Shown here one piece after another: positions 8,936 through 18,239 of a DNA stretch of 64,000 bases. Origin of the DNA: Streptococcaceae bacterium (lineage in GTDB: Bacteria; Bacillota; Bacilli; Lactobacillales; Streptococcaceae); contig JAISXW010000006.1 of NCBI GenBank assembly GCA_031270325.1, positions 1 to 64,000 on the forward strand, in the 5' to 3' direction. Made by a program: the position numbers and the translations under genes. Under the pieces are notes generated by a model, which searched no databases, was not told the DNA's origin, and was given only the letters and a program-made list of their open reading frames with translations. How positions within the stretch are numbered: position 1 is the stretch's first letter; every line of letters begins with the position of its first letter.

Positions 8936-9664
8936 TTATTTGCTTCTCCAACTGAGTTCAGCTTGGGCGTGATGGTCGGTGGTCACAATCTCATGATAGG
9001 TCTGACTGCCGTCTACTAGCAGTTTGGAGCTAACATCCACTCCGTACATCACTTCTTTCGTGTATTTCAAATGAATCGTTTGCGGCACATATTGACTCAG
9101 AAAGTCAAAGCCTAAACTATCCGTCATCCAGTCTAAGTACTTGCTATTATTGACATGACCATTGAGATCAATGTCGTTAAAGCGGACATGATAGGTCCGC
9201 TCCAGCATGGTCGCTGACTTGAGGGTCTGGTATTGGTGGCCGCGAATGACCTTGTTGAGCTTGTCGGCTTCAAAAGGCGCTATCAGCTCGTCTGGAATGC
9301 GCGCAACCTTGCGGCGAATCGCATCCATCAAGACAAAGGTCGTGCTAATCGTCAAGAGCTGCTCGCCCTTTGCGCCGTAAACATTAAAGTCTCGGTAGCA
9401 GAAAAACTTATTGTAGGCTCTGGCGACTGTTTCGATCTTGAGCTGTTCATTGGCAAGCGGCAAGCGGCGAATCTCGGCATCATGCGCCACAATCACCCAA
9501 AGACACTGATACTGCGCTCTGACCCAGTCATCACTGACACCTAAGGCATGGGACTGCTCGCCCGAGACCTGTAAGGCAACATTGAACAAGCTGGATAATT
9601 TCATATTGCCATTGGCATCACTTTCATAATAAGGGACGGTATAGTTCTTGCTGTAAGTTAACAT
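8936..9664 (-). CDS. Acyl-ACP thioesterase
   Basis: 242 residues. The protein has two hotdog folds of the bacterial FatA/FatB-like thioesterase family, which release fatty acids from acyl carrier protein. The first hotdog starts [25 protein letters not shown]; the second begins [23 protein letters not shown], containing the conserved N-x-H catalytic pair. It heads a run of minus-strand genes through whiA. Streptococci and lactococci usually encode one copy in this neighbourhood. Confidence 0.9.
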   Translation of the reverse strand: MLTYSKNYTVPYYESDANGNMKLSSLFNVALQVSGEQSHALGVSDDWVRAQYQCLWVIVAHDAEIRRLPLANEQLKIETVARAYNKFFCYRDFNVYGAKGEQLLTISTTFVLMDAIRRKVARIPDELIAPFEADKLNKVIRGHQYQTLKSATMLERTYHVRFNDIDLNGHVNNSKYLDWMTDSLGFDFLSQYVPQTIHLKYTKEVMYGVDVSSKLLVDGSQTYHEIVTTDHHAQAELSWRSK

Positions 9665-9744
9665 ACTCTTATTCTACCAAAAAAACGTCTGAAATGGCGA
9701 GGTAATGGTCAATAGACCGACGACAAAGGTATTTACTAAAAATT

Positions 9745-9772
9745 AAAAAGCGTGGTCTTTAGCCACACTTTC
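9745..9772 (-). terminator. Terminator after the GH25 gene
   Basis: A short stem (GTGTGG/CCACGC type) is followed on the minus strand by CTTTTTAATTTTT. It lies between the GH25 lysozyme gene and the thioesterase gene, so it separates the truB-ribF-hemW-lysozyme transcript from the next one. Confidence 0.65.
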
Positions 9773-9781
9773 TGCTTTGAT

Positions 9782-10591
9782 TTAATTCATTGGATTGCCG
9801 TGATTAAACAGTTTGTTGTAAGCGTCAAGGTTAGTGATCCGATTAAAGTCGAGGTCATGGGCAAAGCCGTTGAGCCGACCCTGACTGGTGTATTGGTGCA
9901 AGTCATAGTCGATATCCGTGTCAGGCGACGCATCCCAATAGCCAGTATCGCGACCATAATGCGCCAACCAAACGGCATCAAAAGCACTGACGTCTATTTG
10001 ATTGGCTGTGACAAACCAATCCTGCGTGTAGATTCCAACCTTTTTGGCGCCGAGCTTGACCAATTCTTCTCGGAAAGCCTGAATGCCCTGATTAAAGTTC
10101 TTTTTCATCGTCACTTCTTCGACATCTACCCACCAAAAAGTCGGGTGATACTTGACAGCACGCTGATAAAACTTCTTCGCCTCCTGTCGCATGGCTGCTT
10201 TTGATGTCCCGTCAATATAAGCATAGACTGCCACAGGCACACCTCGCTTTTGAAAGGCTTTGATGTGTTTCGCCATCGCCTTATCTTGCCCATCTTTATC
10301 TGCGGCAGCATTTGTTTTTTCCAGACTGATGCCATGCTGGACACGGACAATAACCCCATTGACCTGTTGGGCAAGCGCATCATAGTTCATCTCGCTAGGC
10401 AATTGCCAACCCGAAATATCAATGATCGGTTTCTTGATGTCAATCCCGTGATTAAGTGTGACCTTAGTCACAACCTCATCAGTCTCAGGTTGGGCAATCG
10501 TTAAGTTGAGCAATAAGCTCACGATACTTACTGACAGCAAAGTTGCAAATAGGAGCGGTATCGGCTTTAAGTGTTTTCTCATCATGTTCAC
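9782..10591 (-). CDS. Membrane-anchored or secreted GH25 lysozyme
   Basis: 269 residues with an N-terminal hydrophobic segment (about residues 10-33, PIPLLFATLLSVSIVSLLLNL) acting as signal or anchor, then a glycoside hydrolase family 25 barrel. Catalytic acids fit family motifs: IIDISGWQ at the start of the barrel and FWWVDVEEVT. GH25 enzymes cleave the muramic acid-GlcNAc bond of peptidoglycan. The track start is a GTG, six bases before two further ATGs, so the exact start is uncertain by two or three residues. It begins four bases after hemW. Confidence 0.88.
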   Translation of the reverse strand: MNMMRKHLKPIPLLFATLLSVSIVSLLLNLTIAQPETDEVVTKVTLNHGIDIKKPIIDISGWQLPSEMNYDALAQQVNGVIVRVQHGISLEKTNAAADKDGQDKAMAKHIKAFQKRGVPVAVYAYIDGTSKAAMRQEAKKFYQRAVKYHPTFWWVDVEEVTMKKNFNQGIQAFREELVKLGAKKVGIYTQDWFVTANQIDVSAFDAVWLAHYGRDTGYWDASPDTDIDYDLHQYTSQGRLNGFAHDLDFNRITNLDAYNKLFNHGNPMN

Positions 10592-10595
10592 TCAT

Positions 10596-11753
10596 TTATT
10601 GTAACAAAAAATTTTGGTCATCGTCTAACAAAAAAGCTTGAAAAACATCATTACCTAATAGTAAACCTTGTCGTGTCAGAGAAATCTGCTGACCAACTCG
10701 GTTCAGTAACTGACGGTCAATCAAGTCCGCCACGACCTTGCCATAGACTAGGTCAAAGTCTTGACCAAACTTGGTCGTAAAGGCTTGCGTATTGATACCT
10801 GATTGCTTGCGCAACCCTAAAAACAGTTCTTCTTCTATCTGTTCTTTTAGGGACAGCTTGTCACGGACGACCTTTTTATCAGACCGTTCCAGATAATGAT
10901 GAATCGGCACATGATTCTTATAGCGGACACCTGCAACATAGCCACTCGCTCCTGCACCAAAGCCGTAATACTCGGCATTGTCCCAGTACATGAGATTGTG
11001 GGCGCTTTGATACCCCTTCTGACCGAAGTTTGAAATCTCATAATGCGCATAACCCGCAGCTTGCAAGCGATCCATGATGTACGTGTACATCTCAAAATCG
11101 GTCTCCTCACTCGGCAAGTCAAGCCGCCCCCGCCGCATTTTATTCATAAAGATCGTATGGTTTTCCAGTATCAGTGAATAGAGGGCGACGTGTGGGAGAT
11201 TTAAACTCAGCAAGATGTCCAAGTCTTCTTCAACATCAGCTAGGGTCTGACCCGGCAAGGCATAAATGAGGTCAATCGTGATATTGTCAAAACCAGCTGC
11301 ACGCAACTTGGCAATCGTCTCCAACACATCTTCTGGCGTGTGGCTACGACCGATTTTTTTGAGCAAGCGAGGATTGAAGGTCTGAACGCCTAGCGAGACT
11401 CGGTTGACCTGATGGTGTTTGAGAACAGCAATCTTGTCATCAGATAGATCTCCGGGATTTGCCTCGACTGTGAACTCTTGGAGCGCTGACATCTCTAGTC
11501 CTTGCCTTAGGCCAGATAAGAGCCGGTCCAATTGCGCCGCCGACAAGGCAGTTGGCGTGCCACCACCGATATAAAGGGTCTTGAGAGACGTGATCTGCTC
11601 AGCCGCAAACTCCGCCAAAAGCGTTGTGATATAGCGATCGACAGGCTGGTTTTTGATATAAACTTTTGCAAAATCACAGTAATAACAGATTTGGCTACAA
11701 AAAGGAATATGCACATAGGCAGAACTTGGCTTGCGAGTTGTCATAGTTGTCAT
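10596..11753 (-). CDS. hemW: Heme chaperone HemW (radical SAM)
   Basis: A radical SAM protein with the CX3CX2C cluster motif CSQICYYCDF about 20 residues from the start, then LYIGGGTPTALS and VSLGVQTFNPRLL. HemW was formerly called oxygen-independent coproporphyrinogen III oxidase, but family members delivering heme lack the extra Cys of HemN (CX2CX2C then C); here it is a HemW-type motif. I use the internal start MTTMTTRK; the longer ORF-track start is possible. It belongs to the truB-ribF-hemW-lysozyme run. Confidence 0.9.
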   Translation of the reverse strand: MTTMTTRKPSSAYVHIPFCSQICYYCDFAKVYIKNQPVDRYITTLLAEFAAEQITSLKTLYIGGGTPTALSAAQLDRLLSGLRQGLEMSALQEFTVEANPGDLSDDKIAVLKHHQVNRVSLGVQTFNPRLLKKIGRSHTPEDVLETIAKLRAAGFDNITIDLIYALPGQTLADVEEDLDILLSLNLPHVALYSLILENHTIFMNKMRRGRLDLPSEETDFEMYTYIMDRLQAAGYAHYEISNFGQKGYQSAHNLMYWDNAEYYGFGAGASGYVAGVRYKNHVPIHHYLERSDKKVVRDKLSLKEQIEEELFLGLRKQSGINTQAFTTKFGQDFDLVYGKVVADLIDRQLLNRVGQQISLTRQGLLLGNDVFQAFLLDDDQNFLLQ

Positions 11754-11849
11754 GTGGAATCTCGATTTCTTTTGATTGTGTGACATCAGGTTGGTCACTC
11801 AGTATCGACTGCCTGAGGCAGCCCCGTCCAGATCAGGTCATCTGCAAAC

Positions 11850-12746
11850 TCATTCAGCTCGTGAGAGGCGCGCATCATCTTGCATTTGGGCAATCAAGGC
11901 CTCGACACCGTCAAATTTAATCATGCCACGAATAAACTTCAGGAAATAGACGGTGACCGTCTCGCCATAAATCTCATCATGAAAGTCAAAGATATTGACT
12001 TCTAAGGTTTTTGTCGTACCGCCAAAGGTATCATTATAACCGATTGATGCCATCCCCCGATAGCGCTTGCCCGCGACCTCAATGTCAACGACATACACGC
12101 CACTCGCTGGCAAATGCTGATGGGCTTTTGACTCGATATTAGCTGTCGGATAACCAATCGTCCGACCGCGTGCCTCACCATGCACGACCAAGCCGCTGAC
12201 TTCATAAGGATAACCCAAAAGCCGATTGGCAAGGGTCACATCACCTTGAGCAAGCGCTTGGCGAATCCGTGTTGATGAGATTTTCTCGCCACCATCAGAA
12301 ACTTGTGGGACTTGATAGACCTCATAAGCCGATAAAGCCTTTAAGCTCCCATGATCCGAACCAAAGTGGTAATCAAAGCCGGTTACAATCGCTAGGACAT
12401 TGAGTCGTCTCAGGTATTTAACAATGAAATCATGGCTGGTCAACTTGGCAAAATGACTGGTAAAAGGGGTCAAATAAAGAAAGTCAACCCCATTTGCCGC
12501 AAACAGTGCCTGTCGCTTGGCGGTCGAGGTCAGATGTTTGAGTAAACTGGTCTCAAACTTCTTAAAGACCAGTGTCGGACTTTCGGGAAAGGTCAGGACT
12601 GAGATGGTCGCCTGCTTTTCGGCAGCCAGCTCCCGAGCTTTAGTAAACAAGGCTTGGTGCCCGCGGTGTAAGCCATCAAAATAACCCAAGACCAAGACGG
12701 TCGGTGCGCTATCTAGCGCTTGATCATTAAATTCGATTACTTTCAT
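11850..12746 (-). CDS. ribF: Bifunctional riboflavin kinase/FAD synthetase
   Basis: 298 residues. N-terminal nucleotidyltransferase domain for FMN adenylylation starts [16 protein letters not shown]; the C-terminal riboflavin kinase domain has [15 protein letters not shown] and the conserved [20 protein letters not shown]. The enzyme makes FMN and FAD from riboflavin. The ATG overlaps the truB stop by four bases, which is the common truB-ribF arrangement in Firmicutes. Length is typical. Confidence 0.95.
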   Translation of the reverse strand: MKVIEFNDQALDSAPTVLVLGYFDGLHRGHQALFTKARELAAEKQATISVLTFPESPTLVFKKFETSLLKHLTSTAKRQALFAANGVDFLYLTPFTSHFAKLTSHDFIVKYLRRLNVLAIVTGFDYHFGSDHGSLKALSAYEVYQVPQVSDGGEKISSTRIRQALAQGDVTLANRLLGYPYEVSGLVVHGEARGRTIGYPTANIESKAHQHLPASGVYVVDIEVAGKRYRGMASIGYNDTFGGTTKTLEVNIFDFHDEIYGETVTVYFLKFIRGMIKFDGVEALIAQMQDDARLSRAE

Positions 12747-13639
12747 ATCATCACTTTCTTAGGTTTGTAAAGCTTGCCGTCACGTTGCTGCAAAATCGCG
12801 ACTAATTGATTGGCTTGAAACCCTGCCACGATTGCTGCGTCAGTCGCCAAGGTCACGAAACGGCCGAAGCTGATTTCCTTGACCTGTTCTGGTGTGAGGT
12901 CGACCCTTGCTAGGTCAGCCACGCCATACTCAATCGGCAGCAATGCCTCATCAAGTCGATCTTCCGCCTTGAGCTGGGCAAGGTCTGATAAGGTCACAGC
13001 TTGTGCCAAGGTCAGGCCCGCTGACGCCGTGCGCCGGAGGCTAGACATATGACTGGCATAACCAAGCTTTTCGCCCAAATCTACCGCCAAGGTTCTGACG
13101 TAAGTCCCCTTACTGCAAGCCACGCGAAAGTCAAAGCGAAGCAAGCCTTGCGCTGGGTCAAAGATGAGGTCTGAGGTACGTTCAAAGGCTGTAATGGTTA
13201 CCTGACGTTTGGGGCGCTCGACCGTTTCGCCTGCCCGCGCATAGTCATAGAGCTTACGCCCATTCACCTTGACTGCCGAGTACATGGGCGGAATCTGCGT
13301 GATGTCCCCGACAAACTGTGCCATCGCCGCATCGACCTCGGCTTCGGTCGGCGGTGTCACGACAGGTGTCCGAGCCACAATCTTGCCGCTGGCATCCTCC
13401 GTCTCAGTCGCAAAGCCCAGTGTCACCTGTCCCTCATAGACCTTGCCCGCCTCAGTCATGTACTCCACAACACGTGTCGCCTTACCGATGGCAATCGGTA
13501 ACACGCCAGTCACATCAGGATCCAAGGTGCCACCATGACCGATCTTCTTCGTCTGCAAAATCTTGCGCAACTTAAAGACCACATCATGGCTCGTCATGCC
13601 CGCCGCCTTGTCGATTGCTAAAATACCATTATACGTCAT
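12743..13639 (-). CDS. truB: tRNA pseudouridine-55 synthase TruB
   Basis: 298 residues. TruB makes pseudouridine 55 in the T-loop of tRNAs. The catalytic Asp lies in [23 protein letters not shown]; other family motifs are [17 protein letters not shown] at the N-terminus and [15 protein letters not shown]. Length and motif order are normal. It is translationally coupled to ribF through a four-base overlap, and AGAAGAGAAG precedes its ATG. Confidence 0.95.
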   Translation of the reverse strand: MTYNGILAIDKAAGMTSHDVVFKLRKILQTKKIGHGGTLDPDVTGVLPIAIGKATRVVEYMTEAGKVYEGQVTLGFATETEDASGKIVARTPVVTPPTEAEVDAAMAQFVGDITQIPPMYSAVKVNGRKLYDYARAGETVERPKRQVTITAFERTSDLIFDPAQGLLRFDFRVACSKGTYVRTLAVDLGEKLGYASHMSSLRRTASAGLTLAQAVTLSDLAQLKAEDRLDEALLPIEYGVADLARVDLTPEQVKEISFGRFVTLATDAAIVAGFQANQLVAILQQRDGKLYKPKKVMI

Positions 13640-13739
13640 GTTTCTTCTCTTCTAGTTTTTTTAACGTCTGTACTGATCGACACACGCCAACCAATCGCAA
13701 TGCCAATACCATTTAGCTCATGACCTAGCCATTCAGGCG

Positions 13740-16019
13740 TCACTTCTCAACTTTCTCAATCGGTGCGACCTGTGCCAATAGTCGTTTGAGGCCGATTTCT
13801 GGGAAAGCAATCTTCAGTTCCGTATTGGCACCTGTGCCTGAAACATCAAGGACTGTACCGTCTCCAAATTTTTTATGGTGGACGGTGTCGCCAATGTCCC
13901 AAGTCGCAACAGCTTTTGCTGGCTTTTGCTTGGATGATGGGGCAAACGCTGATTTGCGACCTTTGATGGCATCTGCCAGACTCATCCCAGAGCCAAATTG
14001 GCTTTGCCTAGGGATAGTGCTTGTCGATGTCGTGTAGGTCGCATTATATGCTGTGTTCGCTTTTCTTGCTTGCCCCGCATAAGTCAGGAGGTCGTCATCC
14101 ATCTCAGCTAGGAAACGTGACGGCTGATTATAGCTAGAACGCCCAAACAACATCCGAGAACTAGCATTCGTCAAATACAACACTTCTTCTGCTCGTGTAA
14201 TCCCGACGTAAGCCAGCCTGCGCTCTTCTTCCAGCTCATCGTCAACTTCGGCTTGCCGACTAAGCGGAAAGACTGTCTCCTCCATACCGACCAAAAAGAC
14301 CACCGGAAACTCTAATCCTTTAGCGGCGTGCAAGGTCATCAGCGTGACTTGAGATGTCTCATCCTCACTATCGGTATCGGCAACGAGGCTGAGATCATTG
14401 AGGAAGCGACTGAGTTTATCCAAGCCTGTCTCATCTTCGGACGCCGTATCACTTTCCTTTTTATCAAAGTTTTGGGTAACCGTCAGAAATTCTTCGATAT
14501 TCTCCAGACGGTTTTGCGCTTCGAGACTGGTCTTTTGGTCTGTCAACGCCTTTCGGTAGCCCGTCCTGTCTAACACCGCTTCGACTAATTCGGTCATGGT
14601 GAATTGGTCAATATCAGCAGCTAAATTCAGCAGGATGTGGGCTAGATGATAGAGCTCTGTCACGGCTTTTCCTTTGAGCGGACTCAAGGGGACATCACGC
14701 GCCGACAGTAACAGCGAGCTGTCCTGCTGGGCAGCGAAATCTCTCAAGTTTTCTAAAGCCTTAGGGCCGACACCACGTTTGGGTTCATTGACAATGCGTT
14801 CAAAGGAAATGTTATCTTGTGGATTCGCAATGACATTGAGATAAGCGACGACGTCCCGAATTTCCTTACGTGAGTAGAACTTGGTGCCCCCGACCATCGT
14901 ATAAGGGATATTGGATTTGAGCAAGGCTTCTTCAATCGCCCGTGACTGCGCATTCGTCCGATACAAGACCGCAAACTCTGCATACATGCGATTGTTTTCT
15001 TGCAGTTCCTGATTGATCTGACTGGCAACAAAGTTAGCCTCCTCACGCTCATCACCAGAACGGTAGTAAATAATGGGTTCGCCATCCGGATTTTGGGTCC
15101 AAAGCTTCTTGGGTCTTCTATTTTTATTGTGCCTGATGACCTCATTAGCAGCTTGGAGGATCGTTTTGGTCGAGCGGTAATTTTCTTCTAACAAAACGAC
15201 TTTGGCTTCTGGATAATCTTTTTCAAAGTCTAAAATATTCTGCATATCCGCACCACGCCAACCATAGATAGATTGATCGGCATCGCCAACGACACATAAA
15301 TTTTTGAACCGCTTGGCAAGTAGTTGGACGAGTTGATACTGGGCGTGATTGGTATCTTGATACTCATCAACATGAATATATTGAAACTTGCCTTGATAAT
15401 AAGCGAGGACATCTGGATGCTGGTCAAAAAGCACGATCGTATTCATAATCAAGTCATCAAAGTCCATCGACTCGCTCTGTTTGAGCGCTGCTTCATAGCG
15501 CTTATAGGCTTTAGCAACAGTCTTGGTGTAGAGGTCGTTGGCATTTTTTTGATAGATATCAGCCGTGACCAAGTCATTTTTACTATTAGAAATCGTCCCT
15601 AAAATTGTCCGCTCTGTGAATTTCTTGGGGTCGACATTTAAGTCTTTGAGGATTCGCTTCATCAGCGTGCGTTGCTCACCCGGGTCAATAATCGTAAAGT
15701 TGCGATTGTAACCGATATGGTCTGCATCCCGACGAAGAATCCGCACACACATACTATGGAAGGTGGCAATCAGAGCATCTTCTGCCCGTGGGTTGAGTGC
15801 GATTGCACGTTCACGCATTTCACGTGCTGCCTTATTGGTAAAGGTAATCGCTAAGATATTCCAAGGGTTGACCAGCTTTTCTTCTATCAAATAGGCGATC
15901 CTATGGGTCAATACGCGCGTCTTACCAGAACCAGCGCCCGCCATAATCAGCAATGGGCCTTCTGTTGTCTCTACCGCCTCAGCTTGGCGGTCATTCATAC
16001 CTTGTAATAATGAGTGCAT
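13740..16019 (-). CDS. pcrA: ATP-dependent DNA helicase PcrA (UvrD family)
   Basis: 759 residues of a superfamily 1A 3'-5' helicase used in DNA repair and plasmid rolling-circle replication. Walker A is AGAGSGKTRVLTHRIAYL, Walker B is HVDEYQDTNHAQYQL, followed by GDADQSIYGWRGAD and the motif VTLMTLHAAKGLEFPVVF. The C-terminal 50 residues (GDTVHHKKFGDGTVLDVSG) form the Tudor-like domain that binds RNA polymerase. It is monocistronic as far as the sequence shows. Confidence 0.97.
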   Translation of the reverse strand: MHSLLQGMNDRQAEAVETTEGPLLIMAGAGSGKTRVLTHRIAYLIEEKLVNPWNILAITFTNKAAREMRERAIALNPRAEDALIATFHSMCVRILRRDADHIGYNRNFTIIDPGEQRTLMKRILKDLNVDPKKFTERTILGTISNSKNDLVTADIYQKNANDLYTKTVAKAYKRYEAALKQSESMDFDDLIMNTIVLFDQHPDVLAYYQGKFQYIHVDEYQDTNHAQYQLVQLLAKRFKNLCVVGDADQSIYGWRGADMQNILDFEKDYPEAKVVLLEENYRSTKTILQAANEVIRHNKNRRPKKLWTQNPDGEPIIYYRSGDEREEANFVASQINQELQENNRMYAEFAVLYRTNAQSRAIEEALLKSNIPYTMVGGTKFYSRKEIRDVVAYLNVIANPQDNISFERIVNEPKRGVGPKALENLRDFAAQQDSSLLLSARDVPLSPLKGKAVTELYHLAHILLNLAADIDQFTMTELVEAVLDRTGYRKALTDQKTSLEAQNRLENIEEFLTVTQNFDKKESDTASEDETGLDKLSRFLNDLSLVADTDSEDETSQVTLMTLHAAKGLEFPVVFLVGMEETVFPLSRQAEVDDELEEERRLAYVGITRAEEVLYLTNASSRMLFGRSSYNQPSRFLAEMDDDLLTYAGQARKANTAYNATYTTSTSTIPRQSQFGSGMSLADAIKGRKSAFAPSSKQKPAKAVATWDIGDTVHHKKFGDGTVLDVSGTGANTELKIAFPEIGLKRLLAQVAPIEKVEK

Positions 16020-16140
16020 GTTATTCTCTTTTCCTGTTTGACTATCCTACTCATTATAGCACAAAAGCGACCTGTCGTTCTAGTTGATTGGACGGTAAAA
16101 AGCTCAAAAAACTGTGACGAGTCCGTCTTAGACGAGGAAA

Positions 16141-16173
16141 CAAAAAACAGCTGTCGGGTTGACAGCTGTTTGA
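16141..16173 (-). terminator. Strong terminator upstream of pcrA
   Basis: An 11-bp perfect stem (AAACAGCTGTC/GACAGCTGTTT) with a five-base loop, followed on the minus strand by TTTTTTGTTT. It ends transcription from the membrane-protein cluster that lies to its right and reads toward pcrA. Confidence 0.85.
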
Positions 16174-16208
16174 GCGTTTTTCTTCTTAAATCAACACCCA
16201 CATTAAAC

Positions 16209-17033
16209 CTATTCCACAATGAAAGTCAGATCAAACTCATCATCTCCATTATCCGTGACTGATAAGACCTTTGTAACCTTATGGGTCTTGCTTTCTTCGC
16301 CATAAGACGAAATGTCCTGATTATCAGCTGTTTTGTAAGTGATATAAAAATAAGCACCCTCTACCGACTGTTCTAAATCATCTAGGCTATCATCTGCCAG
16401 TGCCACACTTACACCCACGACTTTTTCAGCTTGTTCTTTGACTTCCTCAAGACTTAACTTTTTTTTACTTTCTGATGTACTTATTGGCGTTGACCCTATC
16501 TTCTGAGTAATTTTTGCCGTTGCTTTTGTTGCTTGTTTCTTTTTGAGTATGACACCAGCAGCGTGATTTTTTAATTTTAAAAGTAGTTTGCCATTTATCA
16601 GTTGATATTTAACAGTGCCTTGATCGCCACCAAAAGCAATCACTCTTTTAGTACGATTAACAATTCCGCTATAACCGCCTTTTATGCCATAGACGTACAC
16701 TTCTAGTAAAGCACGTGAACCTTTGACAGTTAGCGCATATTCCAATTTATCTTCTCCGCTACCCATGCCACCTGACCAAGTCCCAGCTATCCTATTATTG
16801 ACATGACTAAAAACTAGCATTATAATTAGCAAAACACTGATGAATGCTCCGCCAATTAACACTAGCAAGCGATTCGCCTTTAGACGAGTGACGAGTCTGT
16901 GATAAAAACCATTTTGTATCTCAGTTTCATCATCAGCTTCAAACTCACGTTGCGCCTTTTCATGCTTGAGTTGGTCCTCTATCTGGTTTTCGAGCTGGGC
17001 GATTTGTTCTTCTAGCGTTTGATGTTCAACCAT
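16209..17033 (-). CDS. Membrane-anchored protein with N-terminal coiled coil, unknown
   Basis: About 274 residues from MVEHQTLEEQIAQ; GGAAGGAG five bases before this ATG decides the start. A short acidic coiled coil (residues 3-35) precedes a single membrane helix (LLVLIGGAFISVLLIIMLVF), then an extracytoplasmic region with a Gly-rich beta domain (GTWSGGMGSGEDKLEYALTV) and a C-terminal part that looks like a second small beta domain. The same plan (coiled coil, helix, outside domain) occurs in the three neighbouring genes. No family recognised. Confidence 0.6.
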   Translation of the reverse strand: MVEHQTLEEQIAQLENQIEDQLKHEKAQREFEADDETEIQNGFYHRLVTRLKANRLLVLIGGAFISVLLIIMLVFSHVNNRIAGTWSGGMGSGEDKLEYALTVKGSRALLEVYVYGIKGGYSGIVNRTKRVIAFGGDQGTVKYQLINGKLLLKLKNHAAGVILKKKQATKATAKITQKIGSTPISTSESKKKLSLEEVKEQAEKVVGVSVALADDSLDDLEQSVEGAYFYITYKTADNQDISSYGEESKTHKVTKVLSVTDNGDDEFDLTFIVE

Positions 17034-17065
17034 TTCATCTCCTTCCACCAATAGATCAATTCGTT

Positions 17066-17992
17066 TTATCTAATTTTAACGGCATCAGACTTGAGTTTTA
17101 TAGCAGCTGGGTAGGCTGTTTTGAGCCAATCAGCTACCTCTTGATCTGTTTTAAAATTTCTATATGTGTCGTAATCTTCACGGATTATTTCTTTACCAAA
17201 ACCAGGTGTAAGATGAGAATAGCTTTTGTCACCCGAAAGCGTTCCTAGGTTGACCTTGCCATCTACCATCTCAATATTTGAATAACCAAACAATGCTATT
17301 GCGTCACCTTCATCAAAATTGAACTTATAAGCAGCGATCAATGAGAAAGCCTGATCATCAACTGATTTACCATCCTCTGCATCTGAACCCGTATTCGTCT
17401 CAGCAATAAAGCCACTAATAAAGTAAATATCTTGCTGTCGAGTTATTGGCTTTGATGAATTCACATTAAACGCTCTCACCTGACTATCCAAACGATCTAA
17501 CACCTCAGCTAAGTTCGAAATTTTTGGTGTCTTGTCCAGCCCTGATACTATTATCGTTTTTGTAGCTGATTTGATTGGGCTATCTTCCCGTGTCGTCTTG
17601 ACAGTGACCTTAACTTTTTGACCATTATAGAGACCTTGTGACTTATCAAGTGTGACCGTCACATCCTTGATATACTGATTGACTTCTTTCGGCTTTTTAG
17701 CTGCAATAATTTTTTCGATTTCTTTTTCATAATTGCCTGACAAGGTTGCTCTACCGGCGTTATTATAGCCAGAAAAAGTGACTTTTATTGCACCTGTCAC
17801 ATCTTTAGGTTGTTTGGATACGTAGACATAGCTTGCTATCCCTACAACTAGAACAACGATTAAAGCTCCCAAACCTATCCATGTTTTTTTGCTCAATCGT
17901 TTCAACACTGATAATTTTTCTGGTTTCGTTTGTTTGTCAAGCTTTTTTTCAAGTTCAGCGATTTGTTTTTGTAACTTTTTTTGTTCGTCCAT
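17066..17992 (-). CDS. Membrane-anchored surface protein, duplicated and 3'-shortened copy
   Basis: About 308 residues from MDEQKKLQKQ, with AAAGG nine bases upstream. A coiled coil (IAELEKKLDKQ) precedes one membrane helix (WIGLGALIVVLVVGIASYVYV), then repeated beta-rich extracytoplasmic sequence (KDVTGAIKVTFSGYNNAGRATLSG; GLDKTPKISNLAEVLDRLD). It is a close paralogue of the interrupted gene to its right but ends at IKLKSDAVKIR, exactly where the other continues into a peptidyl-prolyl isomerase domain. So this copy lost or never received that domain. Confidence 0.65.
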   Translation of the reverse strand: MDEQKKLQKQIAELEKKLDKQTKPEKLSVLKRLSKKTWIGLGALIVVLVVGIASYVYVSKQPKDVTGAIKVTFSGYNNAGRATLSGNYEKEIEKIIAAKKPKEVNQYIKDVTVTLDKSQGLYNGQKVKVTVKTTREDSPIKSATKTIIVSGLDKTPKISNLAEVLDRLDSQVRAFNVNSSKPITRQQDIYFISGFIAETNTGSDAEDGKSVDDQAFSLIAAYKFNFDEGDAIALFGYSNIEMVDGKVNLGTLSGDKSYSHLTPGFGKEIIREDYDTYRNFKTDQEVADWLKTAYPAAIKLKSDAVKIR

Positions 17993-18063
17993 GTCTAGAC
18001 CTTTCATAAGCGATCAAATAGTCAAAAGGACTTGCCGCATCCTGTGACTGTACGTGTTGTGCG
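17066..18063 (-). repeat. Copy A of a partial tandem duplication
   Basis: This segment matches about 18670-19782 (copy B) at the DNA level, including about 50 bp upstream of the gene start that in copy B is the 3' end of the preceding gene. The match breaks at about 18063 on one side and just before the isomerase domain on the other. Tandem duplication of an internal gene segment is the simplest reading. Confidence 0.7.
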
Positions 18064-18239
18064 ATTCCGATTGCATCTCATTCTCCTAATTCAACTCCCC
18101 CCCTGTTTTAATTCCATCTCTGTACTAAAGTATACAGTAATAAACTCTTTATTCCCGCTATCTCCCTAGTAAGATGGAATGCTATGGTCCTTCGTTATTT
18201 GATTGAGGTGTGTCAAGTGCGCTGACAAGTCAGTTGGCT

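Noticed and set aside
14753-15145. 130-residue minus-strand ORF inside pcrA
   Set aside because: Shadow frame of pcrA without a ribosome binding site.
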